Shown in pieces: positions 10,401 through 20,012 of a stretch of DNA of 64,000 nt. The stretch is from Trichodesmium sp050015995 (lineage in GTDB: Bacteria > Cyanobacteriota > Cyanobacteriia > Cyanobacteriales > Microcoleaceae): contig NZ_JBNHEP010000296.1 in NCBI RefSeq assembly GCF_050015995.1, positions 1 through 64,000 of the forward strand. The letters run 5' to 3'. The translations under genes and the position numbers were made by a program. The notes under the pieces are model-generated. The model did not search any database, was not told where the DNA came from, and saw only the letters and a list, made by a program, of their open reading frames with translations. The stretch's first letter is position 1, and each line of letters begins with the position of its first letter.

Positions 10401-10700
10401 AATGTTTTAATTTAATAATTTTTTTTTATAATAAATTTATACCAAGTGTAAAAAAAGAAAGTTGCAAATAATTTGGTTAACTAAAAGTGATAATTAGGCT
10501 CGTATTTGGGCTAAAGCCCTAATATAAATATTTTGCCAAACTACAAACAAAAACTTTGTTATAAGTAATTATCCGAACACGATCTAACTCAGGCACATAT
10601 TTGATTGAATGGAATTGTTTCATGGCAAAAAAAATAATAATAATAACTATTTCTACTGACTACTGACTATTGACTACTGACTATTAGAAGTAAACATTTA
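10401..10700. other. Intergenic spacer with heptad repeat and small palindrome
   Basis: This is a 300-bp spacer between two co-directional megasynthase genes. It contains the palindrome GGGCTAAAGCCC at about 10507-10518 and a TGACTAC/TTGACTA heptad run at about 10654-10686. I see no gene in it. The heptad run is of the STRR type found in many filamentous cyanobacteria. Confidence 0.7.
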
Positions 10701-13700
10701 TCAATTAAGTTTTATTCGATATGCTTGTCGATCTACTGGAACTATTATCTGATTTTTAACCGTCTCTACTTTTGACTGATAATCTTGAATTTTTTGGCAA
10801 ATTTCTCCTACTGTTGGTGCATCAAAAAATTCTTCTATAGATATTTCTACTTGAAATGTTTCCTTGAGTCGGGAATTAAGTTGTGTGGCCAATAATGAAT
10901 CACCTCCAAGTTCAAAAAAGTTATCATAAATTCCTACTTTTTCAATGCCTATAAGCATTTCAAAAATAGTTGCAACTTTCTCTTCCATTTCATTACGAGG
11001 TTTTACATAAGCATTGGCAAGATTGGGACGTAGAGCAGTAACTTTAGACGATTGCTCCTGCCCTAAAGTCTGCTTAGATTTCGATTTGAGATTATAAGAT
11101 TGTTTGATTCTTTCTGGAAAATCTTTTGTTGATACTACTACCTGGGAAAAGTTATTTAGCTCTAATTTATTTCCTTGTAAAATTAGATTAAATGCTTCTA
11201 TTCCCTCCTGGTTAGCAATAGCTTGCTTTAAATTTTCTTCATGTTGCTTTTGATATTTTTCTGGCAATTTGACATTGGCAGCCATTCCTACTTCCTGCCA
11301 TGTATCCCAATTAATAGATACTGTAAATTTGTCACTTTTACGATTAGCAAATATGTCAAGAAAGGCATTGGCTCCAGCATAATCCATTTGCCCAATTCCT
11401 CCAATTATTGAACTAATAGAAGACCAAAAAATCAAGAAATCTAATTTAGTATCTCGAAAAATTTCATCTATAACTAATGTACCTTTGATTTTGGGAGCAA
11501 AAATTGCCTCGACTGTTTCTGCTGTTTTGAGTTTATTTTCAGTTTTACCAATAGTTCCGGCAGCATGAATTACTCCATGAATATTGCCGAATTTTTCATA
11601 TACTTGATTTACTGCTATTTCCATTTGTTCTTTATTGGCAACATCAGCTTGCAAAGTTAAAACTTCTGCACCAAATTTTTCTAGCTTTTCTAACTTTTGA
11701 ATTTTGGTAATTATGGGATTACTTTCTCCCTCTTTTTGCAGAAAATTTCCCCACTCAGATTTTGGAGGAAAATCCGAACGCCCAATTAATACTAATTTTG
11801 CTTGTACTGTTTCAGCTAAATATTCAGCGATCGCTAAACCAATACCTCCCATTCCTCCTGTGATTAAATAAACTCCTTTTTCTCGTAATCTTTGATTTTC
11901 GGAAGCTGGTTCTAAACTGATAGGTTCAAAAGTTTCTACCCACCTGCGTCCTCCACGATAAGCAACTGCTGAAGTTGTGAAATCTGCTACTAACTCTGTA
12001 ATTAGTCTATCAATTTTTATGGTAGATATGTTGTCTGAAACATCAGATTCTTCTATATCTATAGAACGACAATTGACATTAAATAATTCTTGGGGAATGA
12101 CTTTACAAGCACCTAATATAGTAGCTTTTTCAGGAATAATTTTTTCAGCTCCAGTCACTTTTTGAATATTGCTAGAAATTACTCCTATTCGTAATGATTC
12201 ATTAAAAGTTTTGCTATTTAATGCTTGTGCTAAATAGAGTAAACTGTAGAATCCTAATTTATGATATTCTTCGTAATTTTTAGCTGGAATCAAGCTCCAG
12301 AAATGAGAAATATTTTGAATATTTCCTAATTCAAAAACCTCATTTAATAAAATCTCGTAATTTTCCTGAATTTCTGGATTGATGGTATAAACTCCTTCTT
12401 GGATTTTGTGAAATTTATCTCCTATTTTAACTTGAATAACTTCCGCACCATAATGACTACTTAATCTCTCACAAAAAGCAGAACAAAATTCCGAATCATC
12501 TACAAAAACTAACCAATATTTGTGATTAGAAAAATCCACCGATGGTAAAATTTCATGTTTCCAACTAGGAACATAAAACCAATCAGTAATATCTGGCTTT
12601 TTCAATAAATGTCCAATTTTACTCCTGACTCCTGACTCCTGACTCCTAACTCCTTCTTCTGCATCAACCCAATAACGTTGACGCTCAAATGGATATGTGG
12701 GTAAAGGAACACGACAACGTTCTTCGTGAGCAGAAAATCCCAACCAATCTATTTTTACCCCTGCTAACCACAGTTTACCGAGAGTATTTAACAAAAATTC
12801 TGTATCTGACTGTTCGTCTTTAGGATGGCGCAATGAAGATAATACTACCCTTTGTCCTGCTTGCTTTCTGACAAAGGTAGCGAGAGTGCGTCCCGGTCCA
12901 ACTTCCAGAAAAATGCGTTCTTGCTCTTTCAATAATTCCTCAATACCATCAGCAAATCTTACTGGTTGGCGTAAATGTCGCGCCCAATAAGTTGGAGCGA
13001 TCGCCTCATTATTTGTAATCCAACTACCAGTAACATTAGAAATGAATGGTATTTGTGGAGGATTAAGATTTACCTTTTTAACTACCGCTGTAAATGGTTC
13101 AACAATGGCATCCATCATCTGAGAATGAAAAGCATGAGACGTATGTAAGCGACGACAGTTTATTTCTCGCTTCATCAGCAAATTTTCCAATTCTGCTATA
13201 GCTTCCAAACTACCGGAAACTACACTTAGAGATGGAGCATTATTAGCTGCTAACTCTACTCCATTAATTTGAGTTTCTGCTAAAAGAGACTCTACCTTAG
13301 CAGCAGATAAACTTACAGATAACATTGCCCCTGCTGGTTGTTCCTGCATCAAACGACCGCGAGTTGCCACTAACATTAAGGCATCTTCCAAAGAAAAAAC
13401 GCCAGCTAAAGTAGCTGCTACATATTCTCCAATACTATGACCGATCGCTACTGTTGGATATATTCCCCATGACATCCATAATTTCGCGAGAGAGTATTCG
13501 ATAATAAATAGTGCTGGTTGAGCAATGGCAGTTTGGTTTAAATCGGATAAAGAATATATGTCTATATCTAAGTGTGGTTTGAGTAACTCCCGACATCGGT
13601 CAAACTCTTCCCGAAATACTTGCTCTGTTTCATATATTTCTCGCGCCATGTTGACATATTGGGCACCTTGCCCCGTAAACATAAAGACCACCGAATTATT

Positions 13701-15251
13701 GGTTGATTCGTTGAAGTTGCTGAAAACTCGCTCAGGGTCTTTTGTCTCTAAAACTTTAACCGTATCTTCTATATCTGTAGTTACAACTATGCGTCGATGG
13801 GCGAATGCTTTGCGACCTACTTGTAGAGTGTAGGCAACATCAGCGAGTGGGATGTTAGTATTATCTTTTAAATGGTTAACTAAATTCTCTGTTGCTGTTT
13901 CTAAAGCAGAAGGGGTACGAGCAGAAAGTAATAATAGTTGATGTTTTCGCGAACTAGGAGTAACTTCTACATCAGGAGCTTCTTCTAAAATGACATGAGC
14001 GTTTGTACCACCTATACCAAAGGAACTTACCCCCGCGCGACGTGGCGTACCATTAGTTTCCCATTCTGACAATTTAGTATTTACAAAAAACGGACTGTTG
14101 TCAAAATCAATTTGAGCGTTAGGAGTTTCAAATTTGATACTAGGTGGCAAAATTTTGTGCTTCAATGCCATTACAGTTTTAATGAAACCTGTAATTCCTG
14201 CGGCTCCATCTAAATGTCCAATATTTGATTTTACCGAACCGATAGCACAATAACCTTTTTTATCGCTCTCTGACTGAAAAGCTCCTGTGAGAGCTGCAAT
14301 TTCAATTGGATCGCCCAGAGGAGTACCTGTACCATGAGCTTCTATGTAAGAAATTGTTTCTGGTTCAACTTCTGCCATAATTTGAGCTGCTTGAATAACT
14401 TTTTTTTGACCTTTTTCACTTGGAGCTACATAACCAATTTTGTCATCCCCATCATTATTAATAGCAGAACCTTTGACAACAGCATAAATAGTATCTCTAT
14501 CTGCAATTGCTTCTTCTAAACGTTTAAGAACAACTACTCCTATCCCATTGCCTCCTAGAGTACCATTTGCTTTAGCATCAAAGGGACGACAATGACCATC
14601 TTTAGAAATTATTTCCACAGGAGATAAAGTTAATTCATTTTGGGGAGTTTTAACAGCAACTCCACCAGCTAAAGCCATATCACATTCCCCACTCAACAAA
14701 CTCTGACAAGCTAAATGAACTGCTACTAATGAACTGGAACAAGCAGTTCCTACACTAACACTAGGACCTTTTAAGTTTAACTTATAAGAAACGCGAGTCG
14801 GTACATAAGAGTTGTCACTTCCAATTGATCTTTGTAATGGGGTAGTTGATGATATTATTTCTGGGTTATTGTAGAGGTTATAAATAGCATAAGTACCCAT
14901 TGATATGCCAGCATAAACCCCTATCGGTCTTTTTTCTATTTCAGTGTTATATCCCGCGTTTTCTAATGCTTCCCATGCACATTCTAAAAATATTCTATGT
15001 TGGGGGTCTGTTATTTCTGCTTCCCTGGGATTCATGCCGAAAAAATCTGCATCAAATAAGTCGATTTTTTCTAATATAGACCCTGCTTTAATGTCTTTTT
15101 CGTCAGTTTTATCTGTAGGAAAAATAGAGGTTAAATCTATTCCATTAATTATATTTTGCCAAAAATCATTCAAGTTTTTGCTTCTGGCATATCTACCAGA
15201 CATACCAATTATTGCTATTTCTAAACCGTTTTCTTCTGTTAAATTATTCAT
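10701..15251 (-). CDS. Type I PKS module KS-AT-KR-ACP
   Basis: The protein has 1516 residues. The KS has GTACSSS near residue 171, EAHGTGTPLGDP and KSNIGHLDGAAG, so all catalytic positions are present. The AT has GHSIGEY near 605 and SHAFHS near 707, the usual malonyl-CoA pattern. The KR has TGGMGGIG near 1132 and SSIS...YAGAN catalytic residues. It lacks the LDD motif, so it is not a B-type ketoreductase by that criterion. The carrier has LGGDSLL near 1448 and looks PCP-like, which fits a module handing on to the NRPS at 4689-10400. There is no DH or ER. A TCAGGAG heptad array is read through as RSQESGVRSQESGVRS in the AT-KR linker. It should extend the thiazolyl intermediate by two carbons and leave a hydroxyl. 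Spacers are 300 bp downstream and 261 bp upstream. Confidence 0.92.
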   Translation of the reverse strand: MNNLTEENGLEIAIIGMSGRYARSKNLNDFWQNIINGIDLTSIFPTDKTDEKDIKAGSILEKIDLFDADFFGMNPREAEITDPQHRIFLECAWEALENAGYNTEIEKRPIGVYAGISMGTYAIYNLYNNPEIISSTTPLQRSIGSDNSYVPTRVSYKLNLKGPSVSVGTACSSSLVAVHLACQSLLSGECDMALAGGVAVKTPQNELTLSPVEIISKDGHCRPFDAKANGTLGGNGIGVVVLKRLEEAIADRDTIYAVVKGSAINNDGDDKIGYVAPSEKGQKKVIQAAQIMAEVEPETISYIEAHGTGTPLGDPIEIAALTGAFQSESDKKGYCAIGSVKSNIGHLDGAAGITGFIKTVMALKHKILPPSIKFETPNAQIDFDNSPFFVNTKLSEWETNGTPRRAGVSSFGIGGTNAHVILEEAPDVEVTPSSRKHQLLLLSARTPSALETATENLVNHLKDNTNIPLADVAYTLQVGRKAFAHRRIVVTTDIEDTVKVLETKDPERVFSNFNESTNNSVVFMFTGQGAQYVNMAREIYETEQVFREEFDRCRELLKPHLDIDIYSLSDLNQTAIAQPALFIIEYSLAKLWMSWGIYPTVAIGHSIGEYVAATLAGVFSLEDALMLVATRGRLMQEQPAGAMLSVSLSAAKVESLLAETQINGVELAANNAPSLSVVSGSLEAIAELENLLMKREINCRRLHTSHAFHSQMMDAIVEPFTAVVKKVNLNPPQIPFISNVTGSWITNNEAIAPTYWARHLRQPVRFADGIEELLKEQERIFLEVGPGRTLATFVRKQAGQRVVLSSLRHPKDEQSDTEFLLNTLGKLWLAGVKIDWLGFSAHEERCRVPLPTYPFERQRYWVDAEEGVRSQESGVRSKIGHLLKKPDITDWFYVPSWKHEILPSVDFSNHKYWLVFVDDSEFCSAFCERLSSHYGAEVIQVKIGDKFHKIQEGVYTINPEIQENYEILLNEVFELGNIQNISHFWSLIPAKNYEEYHKLGFYSLLYLAQALNSKTFNESLRIGVISSNIQKVTGAEKIIPEKATILGACKVIPQELFNVNCRSIDIEESDVSDNISTIKIDRLITELVADFTTSAVAYRGGRRWVETFEPISLEPASENQRLREKGVYLITGGMGGIGLAIAEYLAETVQAKLVLIGRSDFPPKSEWGNFLQKEGESNPIITKIQKLEKLEKFGAEVLTLQADVANKEQMEIAVNQVYEKFGNIHGVIHAAGTIGKTENKLKTAETVEAIFAPKIKGTLVIDEIFRDTKLDFLIFWSSISSIIGGIGQMDYAGANAFLDIFANRKSDKFTVSINWDTWQEVGMAANVKLPEKYQKQHEENLKQAIANQEGIEAFNLILQGNKLELNNFSQVVVSTKDFPERIKQSYNLKSKSKQTLGQEQSSKVTALRPNLANAYVKPRNEMEEKVATIFEMLIGIEKVGIYDNFFELGGDSLLATQLNSRLKETFQVEISIEEFFDAPTVGEICQKIQDYQSKVETVKNQIIVPVDRQAYRIKLN
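12621..12654. repeat. TCAGGAG heptad array inside PKS coding sequence
   Basis: Four to five units of CTCCTGA (complement TCAGGAG) occur in the linker after the AT domain and decode in frame as repeated QESGVRS. The same heptad array occurs non-coding at 45147-45180. Confidence 0.85.
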
Positions 15252-15344
15252 TTTTATTATATATATTTAGTAATTATTAATAGTTTATAAATTTAATATT
15301 TTTCTTATAGATTAATATTTTTTAAGTTTGAATTTAATGTAGTA

Positions 15345-15501
15345 GTAGGTTGGGTTGAGGAACGAAACCCAACTTATAGAATTAAAGTAATAGTTTACTT
15401 GATGGTTTTAGTAAATTGAAAAAAAATCAATCTATCCTCATCAAACCTTCATCTGATTTGTAGGTAATTGTTGGGTTGCGCTGACGCTTAACCCAACCTA
15501 C
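15345..15501. repeat. 157-bp element with 12-bp terminal inverted repeats
   Basis: GTAGGTTGGGTT at 15345-15356 is the perfect inverse of AACCCAACCTAC at 15490-15501. Each end also forms its own hairpin (GTTGGGTT...AACCCAAC on each side). The element fills most of the 261-bp spacer between the PKS and the thiazole NRPS. It resembles the small palindromic repeats common in cyanobacteria. I saw no clear target-site duplication. It has no coding capacity. Confidence 0.65.
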
Positions 15502-15512
15502 ATTAATCTACA

Positions 15513-18500
15513 TTATCTAGTAGCTTTCGTTTTTTTGAATCTAGCTTTCATCCTATCTTTACCTGCTTGAATTTTAGCTTTTAATTGGTCATCTTTTTGT
15601 TCTGTTGAATTTTGACCTAATTGCTCTGATAATTTGGCAACTGTAGCATAATTAAAAATATCTACCAAAGAAATATTTTCTGATTCATTTGGTAATACTT
15701 CTCGGAGTTTGTTATAAATTTTAGTTACTTGTAAAGAGTTGCCACCTATGTCAAAAAAGTTATCATTAACTCCCACCTTTTCTAAACCTAAAACCTCTTC
15801 CCATATTTTCACAACAGTATGCTCAATTTTTGTTTGAGGTGGCGCATAATTAGCATCTTTTCCAAGTAAATTTATTTGTGGTTGAGGGAGCGATCGCCGA
15901 TCAATTTTACCATTAGCAGTTAAAGGTAAAGTATCGAGAGTAATATATTCAGCAGGCACCATATATTTAGGCAATTTATCTTGTAAATACTCCCGCAGTT
16001 CCACAGAAAGAGAACGAGTGCCAGGAGCAGCTTTTGATTTAAACCATTGCTTGGTCTGAGCTAAATCTATTTTTCCACCCACAAAACTATAAAGCAAAAC
16101 TTGACTTGATTTCAACTTTAATAAATCTTGTAATTCATCAAATTCTACATGACCAATAGGACACAAACCAATCTCTTGTTTTGGTGCGCTGCTCATCAGT
16201 AATTGACCGATATGACCTGCCTCCAACAAACTGAAATCCTTGGCTAATTCTCCATACATTGGAGATATGGCATCTAATTTCCCAATCAAAAATATTGAAA
16301 AAGCAGATTGTTCAAAAATTGGTTGGTTGCCACCATAAATTCTACCATCAATTTCACTTGTGCTACTAAGCAACATCAAACGATGGTCGGCAGGATGATA
16401 ATAATATAAACCTCCTTCGAGACCTTCCACTCGGTTAGGTTTGATGAACAAGTAAGTTTGAACTGGATAGAGATTACCCGCCGAAGGATAACGATATTTT
16501 GGTAGAGGATAATCATTCAGTTTCATTTGTTGCAGGCAACTTAAAAACTTACTCAACTGCTTCAGAGAAAGTGGATGATATAAAAACTCTCGATAACTTT
16601 GGCGTTCCAAATAAGCCTGCATCAGATTTTCGTCTACTTCAGTTTCTGGTAATTCTACACTGGTAATAGAAGATTCTAACTGCTCTAACCCAGGCTGCTT
16701 GAGCTTAAATTCTATACGCTCAACAGGATCTGTCAACACTCCTTCCTGTTGAGAGGGTTGATAAGCTTCTGCTGCATTTTGAGATGATGCTAATTCCTGG
16801 TTGAAAACAACATAAGCTACTAATCCTTTTTTATGCTGCTCTTCTCCGAAAACACTAATGACAACTTCCTTAATTCCAGGATAGCGTTTCAATGCTGCCT
16901 CAATTTCACCTAATTCAATCCGATGACCGTTAATTTTTACCTGAAAATCTTCTCTGCCTAAAAACTCTATATTGCCATCAGGTAAATATCTGCCTAAGTC
17001 TCCTGTTTTGTATAATCGCTCTTGAGTTTTCGGATGAGTTATAAAACTAGCTTGTGTTTTTTGCTCGTTTTTCCAATAACCGACAGCTAATCCCACACCT
17101 CCAATGTAGAGTTGCCCAGGTACGAAAACTGGTCTCGTTTCCATGAAGTCATCCAACACATAAAAACGTTGATTCAATAAGGGTTTACCATAAGGAACAC
17201 TTTTCCATTCTGGATTAATTGTTTCAATGGGATAGTAAATTGACCAAATTGAGGCTTCAGTTGCTCCCCCTAAACTAATTACCTTGATATCTGGCCATAC
17301 AGATTTAATTTGTGGTGGCAAGCTTAATGGCAACCAATCTCCACTCAACAAAACCAGACGTAATGAAGATGATACTATTTCCGTTCTAGCAGATACATAT
17401 TCTACCAACATTTGCATTAGGGCAGGTACGGAATTCCAGAGAGTGATTCCATGAGTTTCTATTAACTCTATCCACTCAGAGGGATCTTTTGTTCCTGTTG
17501 CCGATGGTATGACGATACTCCCCCCAGCAGCAAGTACCCCAAAGATGTCGTATACTGATAGGTCAAAGTTCAAAGCTGATACTGCTAATGCGCGGTCAGA
17601 TTGTCCTACACCAAAGCGTTGATTAATATCTAGGATGGTATTAACTGCACCTCGATGGTCGATGGTTACTCCCTTTGGCAAACCAGTAGAACCGGAAGTG
17701 TAAATAACATAAGCTAAATTATCTGGGGTCGCACTAATCTTTAAGTTATCAGGTTCCTCTATAGATGGGTTAAAAGTATCAACATCAATACGTTTAACAT
17801 TGTTAGGCAAGACAATATCTGTTAGGCAAGATTGGGTAAGTACAATTTCCACATCGCTATTTTCTAACAAATATTGCAACCGTTCTTTTGGTTCTTTGGC
17901 ACTAATTGGCAAATAAGCAGCTCCAGAAGCTAAAATTCCTAAAGTGGCAACTACTTGCTCCCATCCTTTTTCCATGACTATTGCTATTAGTCGATTGGGT
18001 ACAGCTCCCAAATACTGCAACTTTTCGCCTAAATGTGTTGACAATTTATATAACTCATTGTAAGTCAGAGAATGGTCGCCTGAAATTACAGCAACTTCAT
18101 TTCCGCGTATTTTAGCTTGGTCTGCAAACAAACTATATAAAGTTGCCTCAGAAATTGGCATCTCTGTAGCATTAACTTCTGTCCTTTGTAAAAATTGGTT
18201 TGCAGGAATTAAGTATTGTCTACTTGTCTCACTCCAAATTTCATCAGATTTAGCCAAAGATTCGATCAGATTGCAATAAGCTGCAAACATATTGTCAATC
18301 AATCCTTCTGGAAATAGATCTATTACTACATCCCAGTTAAACAGTAATTCTCCATTGTGTTCGGTGACTTGATGATCCATCCACACCTGAGAAGCTTGAC
18401 TGATACCATAGACTAATTCACCAAATTTATGTATATAATTTTCTTGACCTATAGCGCTAGTAAAAACAATTGGCATGGCAACAGGATTTCCCCTTTGTCT

Positions 18501-19730
18501 GCGATTGATTTCTCGCATAACTCGCACTCCGCTAAAATAGCGATGCTCTAAATCTTGCCATAATTGTCTCTGTAACCCTAATGCTCTATTAGTAAATGTT
18601 TCAGTTCCTGAATTATCTACCGCTAAGAGGTTAACGGAAGTGAAATCTCCTAATATATCGTTAACCTGGGGATGTAAGGGGAGACGATTTAACAGAGCAA
18701 CATTCATGGTAAATTTGGGACTTTTACCCCATAAAGTCAGCACTTCAGCAAATGCTGCTAACAAAATACCAGAGGGAGTTAAACCAACCTCACCCCCTCG
18801 TTGTTTTAATTTTTGCCAGGTTTCCGGACTCAGTTGACCACTAAATCGCCGACATCGATAATTTTTGAGAGAACTTGGATTTTTCGCTAGAGGTAATTCC
18901 GGTCCGGGAGGCAAACTATCAATTCGATTGAACCAATATTCTTGCGATCGCTTAAAAAGTTCAGTGTTTTGAAGTTTTTCTTCAGCTAAAACACAGTCCC
19001 GGAATGTAATTTCTAGTGGAGGTAGGAGACTTTCTGGATTCTGGTAAAGTTCCATCCACTCCTTAAAAAACAGCATCATGCTCCAGCCATCAAATATCTG
19101 GACATCATAGCTGAAATGTAGTCTGAGACGTTCTCCATCTAGAAGAGTAGCTCTAAATTCAAACAGAGGCCATTTATCCGTAGGCAAGACTTGATGAGAC
19201 AGGACATTTCGGATTTCGTCTATCTGCGCTTGCACAAAATCATCGTCTTTCCCTCTCAAATCTAGGGTTGATATTTCATACAGTGGTACTTCTGCAAAAA
19301 CTTTTTGCAATCCATCTGGTAATATGACTGAGCGCAACATATCGTGACGCTGAATTAATTGGTTGAGCACCTGGTTGAGTCGCTCTATCTTTAAACCCAC
19401 TCTTTCCAGTTCATAATAACCGTGATTAGCAACATCACCCAATTCCAAAACTCCCATGCGTCCTACCCAATAAGCATATTGAATATCTGTAAGTTGGAAA
19501 GGTTCATAGCGTTGCTCTGGTTGAGGAATTATCGTTGGTAAATAACTAACACTAGCTCCTATTTCATTTTGTTGTAACCGTTCAATAATTTCTGCTTTAT
19601 GCTCAGAAATCATTTCTCGTCGTTCGGGAGTCATTAAACCTTTGGCTGCCTGGATGCGTAATTGTTCGCCATCAATCCAAAATTTAACGCCGTCTTCTGA
19701 AAGTTCGTTTAATAGTTCGTTTACAGTCAT
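15513..19730 (-). CDS. Thiazole-forming NRPS: TubC docking-Cy-A(Cys)-Ox-PCP
   Basis: The protein has 1405 residues. Residues 1-55 resemble the TubC N-terminal docking domain (MTVNELLNEL...GVKFWIDGEQLRI), which accepts chains from the preceding PKS. A heterocyclization domain follows, with the DxxxxDxxS motif (DVQIFDGWS near residue 213) in place of HHxxxDG. The A domain has YTSGSTGLPKG near 676. I read its code as D-L-Y-N-L-S-L-I-W-K, the known cysteine code. Between the A8 region and the end of the A domain lies an inserted McbC/SagB-like FMN oxidase (about 1010-1240; RQSYREF, PSAGNLYPVQ). The PCP has IGGNSLQV near 1328. Cysteine is therefore condensed, cyclised to thiazoline and oxidised to thiazole, as in epothilone and bleomycin oxidase modules. 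Confidence 0.93.
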   Translation of the reverse strand: MTVNELLNELSEDGVKFWIDGEQLRIQAAKGLMTPERREMISEHKAEIIERLQQNEIGASVSYLPTIIPQPEQRYEPFQLTDIQYAYWVGRMGVLELGDVANHGYYELERVGLKIERLNQVLNQLIQRHDMLRSVILPDGLQKVFAEVPLYEISTLDLRGKDDDFVQAQIDEIRNVLSHQVLPTDKWPLFEFRATLLDGERLRLHFSYDVQIFDGWSMMLFFKEWMELYQNPESLLPPLEITFRDCVLAEEKLQNTELFKRSQEYWFNRIDSLPPGPELPLAKNPSSLKNYRCRRFSGQLSPETWQKLKQRGGEVGLTPSGILLAAFAEVLTLWGKSPKFTMNVALLNRLPLHPQVNDILGDFTSVNLLAVDNSGTETFTNRALGLQRQLWQDLEHRYFSGVRVMREINRRQRGNPVAMPIVFTSAIGQENYIHKFGELVYGISQASQVWMDHQVTEHNGELLFNWDVVIDLFPEGLIDNMFAAYCNLIESLAKSDEIWSETSRQYLIPANQFLQRTEVNATEMPISEATLYSLFADQAKIRGNEVAVISGDHSLTYNELYKLSTHLGEKLQYLGAVPNRLIAIVMEKGWEQVVATLGILASGAAYLPISAKEPKERLQYLLENSDVEIVLTQSCLTDIVLPNNVKRIDVDTFNPSIEEPDNLKISATPDNLAYVIYTSGSTGLPKGVTIDHRGAVNTILDINQRFGVGQSDRALAVSALNFDLSVYDIFGVLAAGGSIVIPSATGTKDPSEWIELIETHGITLWNSVPALMQMLVEYVSARTEIVSSSLRLVLLSGDWLPLSLPPQIKSVWPDIKVISLGGATEASIWSIYYPIETINPEWKSVPYGKPLLNQRFYVLDDFMETRPVFVPGQLYIGGVGLAVGYWKNEQKTQASFITHPKTQERLYKTGDLGRYLPDGNIEFLGREDFQVKINGHRIELGEIEAALKRYPGIKEVVISVFGEEQHKKGLVAYVVFNQELASSQNAAEAYQPSQQEGVLTDPVERIEFKLKQPGLEQLESSITSVELPETEVDENLMQAYLERQSYREFLYHPLSLKQLSKFLSCLQQMKLNDYPLPKYRYPSAGNLYPVQTYLFIKPNRVEGLEGGLYYYHPADHRLMLLSSTSEIDGRIYGGNQPIFEQSAFSIFLIGKLDAISPMYGELAKDFSLLEAGHIGQLLMSSAPKQEIGLCPIGHVEFDELQDLLKLKSSQVLLYSFVGGKIDLAQTKQWFKSKAAPGTRSLSVELREYLQDKLPKYMVPAEYITLDTLPLTANGKIDRRSLPQPQINLLGKDANYAPPQTKIEHTVVKIWEEVLGLEKVGVNDNFFDIGGNSLQVTKIYNKLREVLPNESENISLVDIFNYATVAKLSEQLGQNSTEQKDDQLKAKIQAGKDRMKARFKKTKATR

Positions 19731-20012
19731 TTTATTTTAAAATTAGTTTGTAGTTGGGCTTTAACCTTATAGTTTTATAGTTGTTTTTTTGACTAATTTT
19801 TAATCAGTTTTACAGCGGTTTTCATTTAAGTAGACCACAGTAGGGGCGAATGGAAGAAAGCCCTTACAGGGTTTTGGTTATGACAGTGTGGTTCATCAAT
19901 CTCAAAAGCGCTGTAATTTTTTTATTCCCTCTTTGAAAGAGTTTTTTTTGTTTGATGCTTCTACTAGCATTTTACTCACTTTGGTAAATTTAGGTAAAAA
20001 ATTGTTATATAC
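19731..20012. other. Spacer upstream of the thiazole NRPS
   Basis: A 282-bp AT-rich spacer between 20013-23891 and 15513-19730, both minus strand. It includes a GTAGGGGCGAATGG fragment at about 19841-19854, half of the palindromic element that occurs whole elsewhere. I see no gene. Confidence 0.6.
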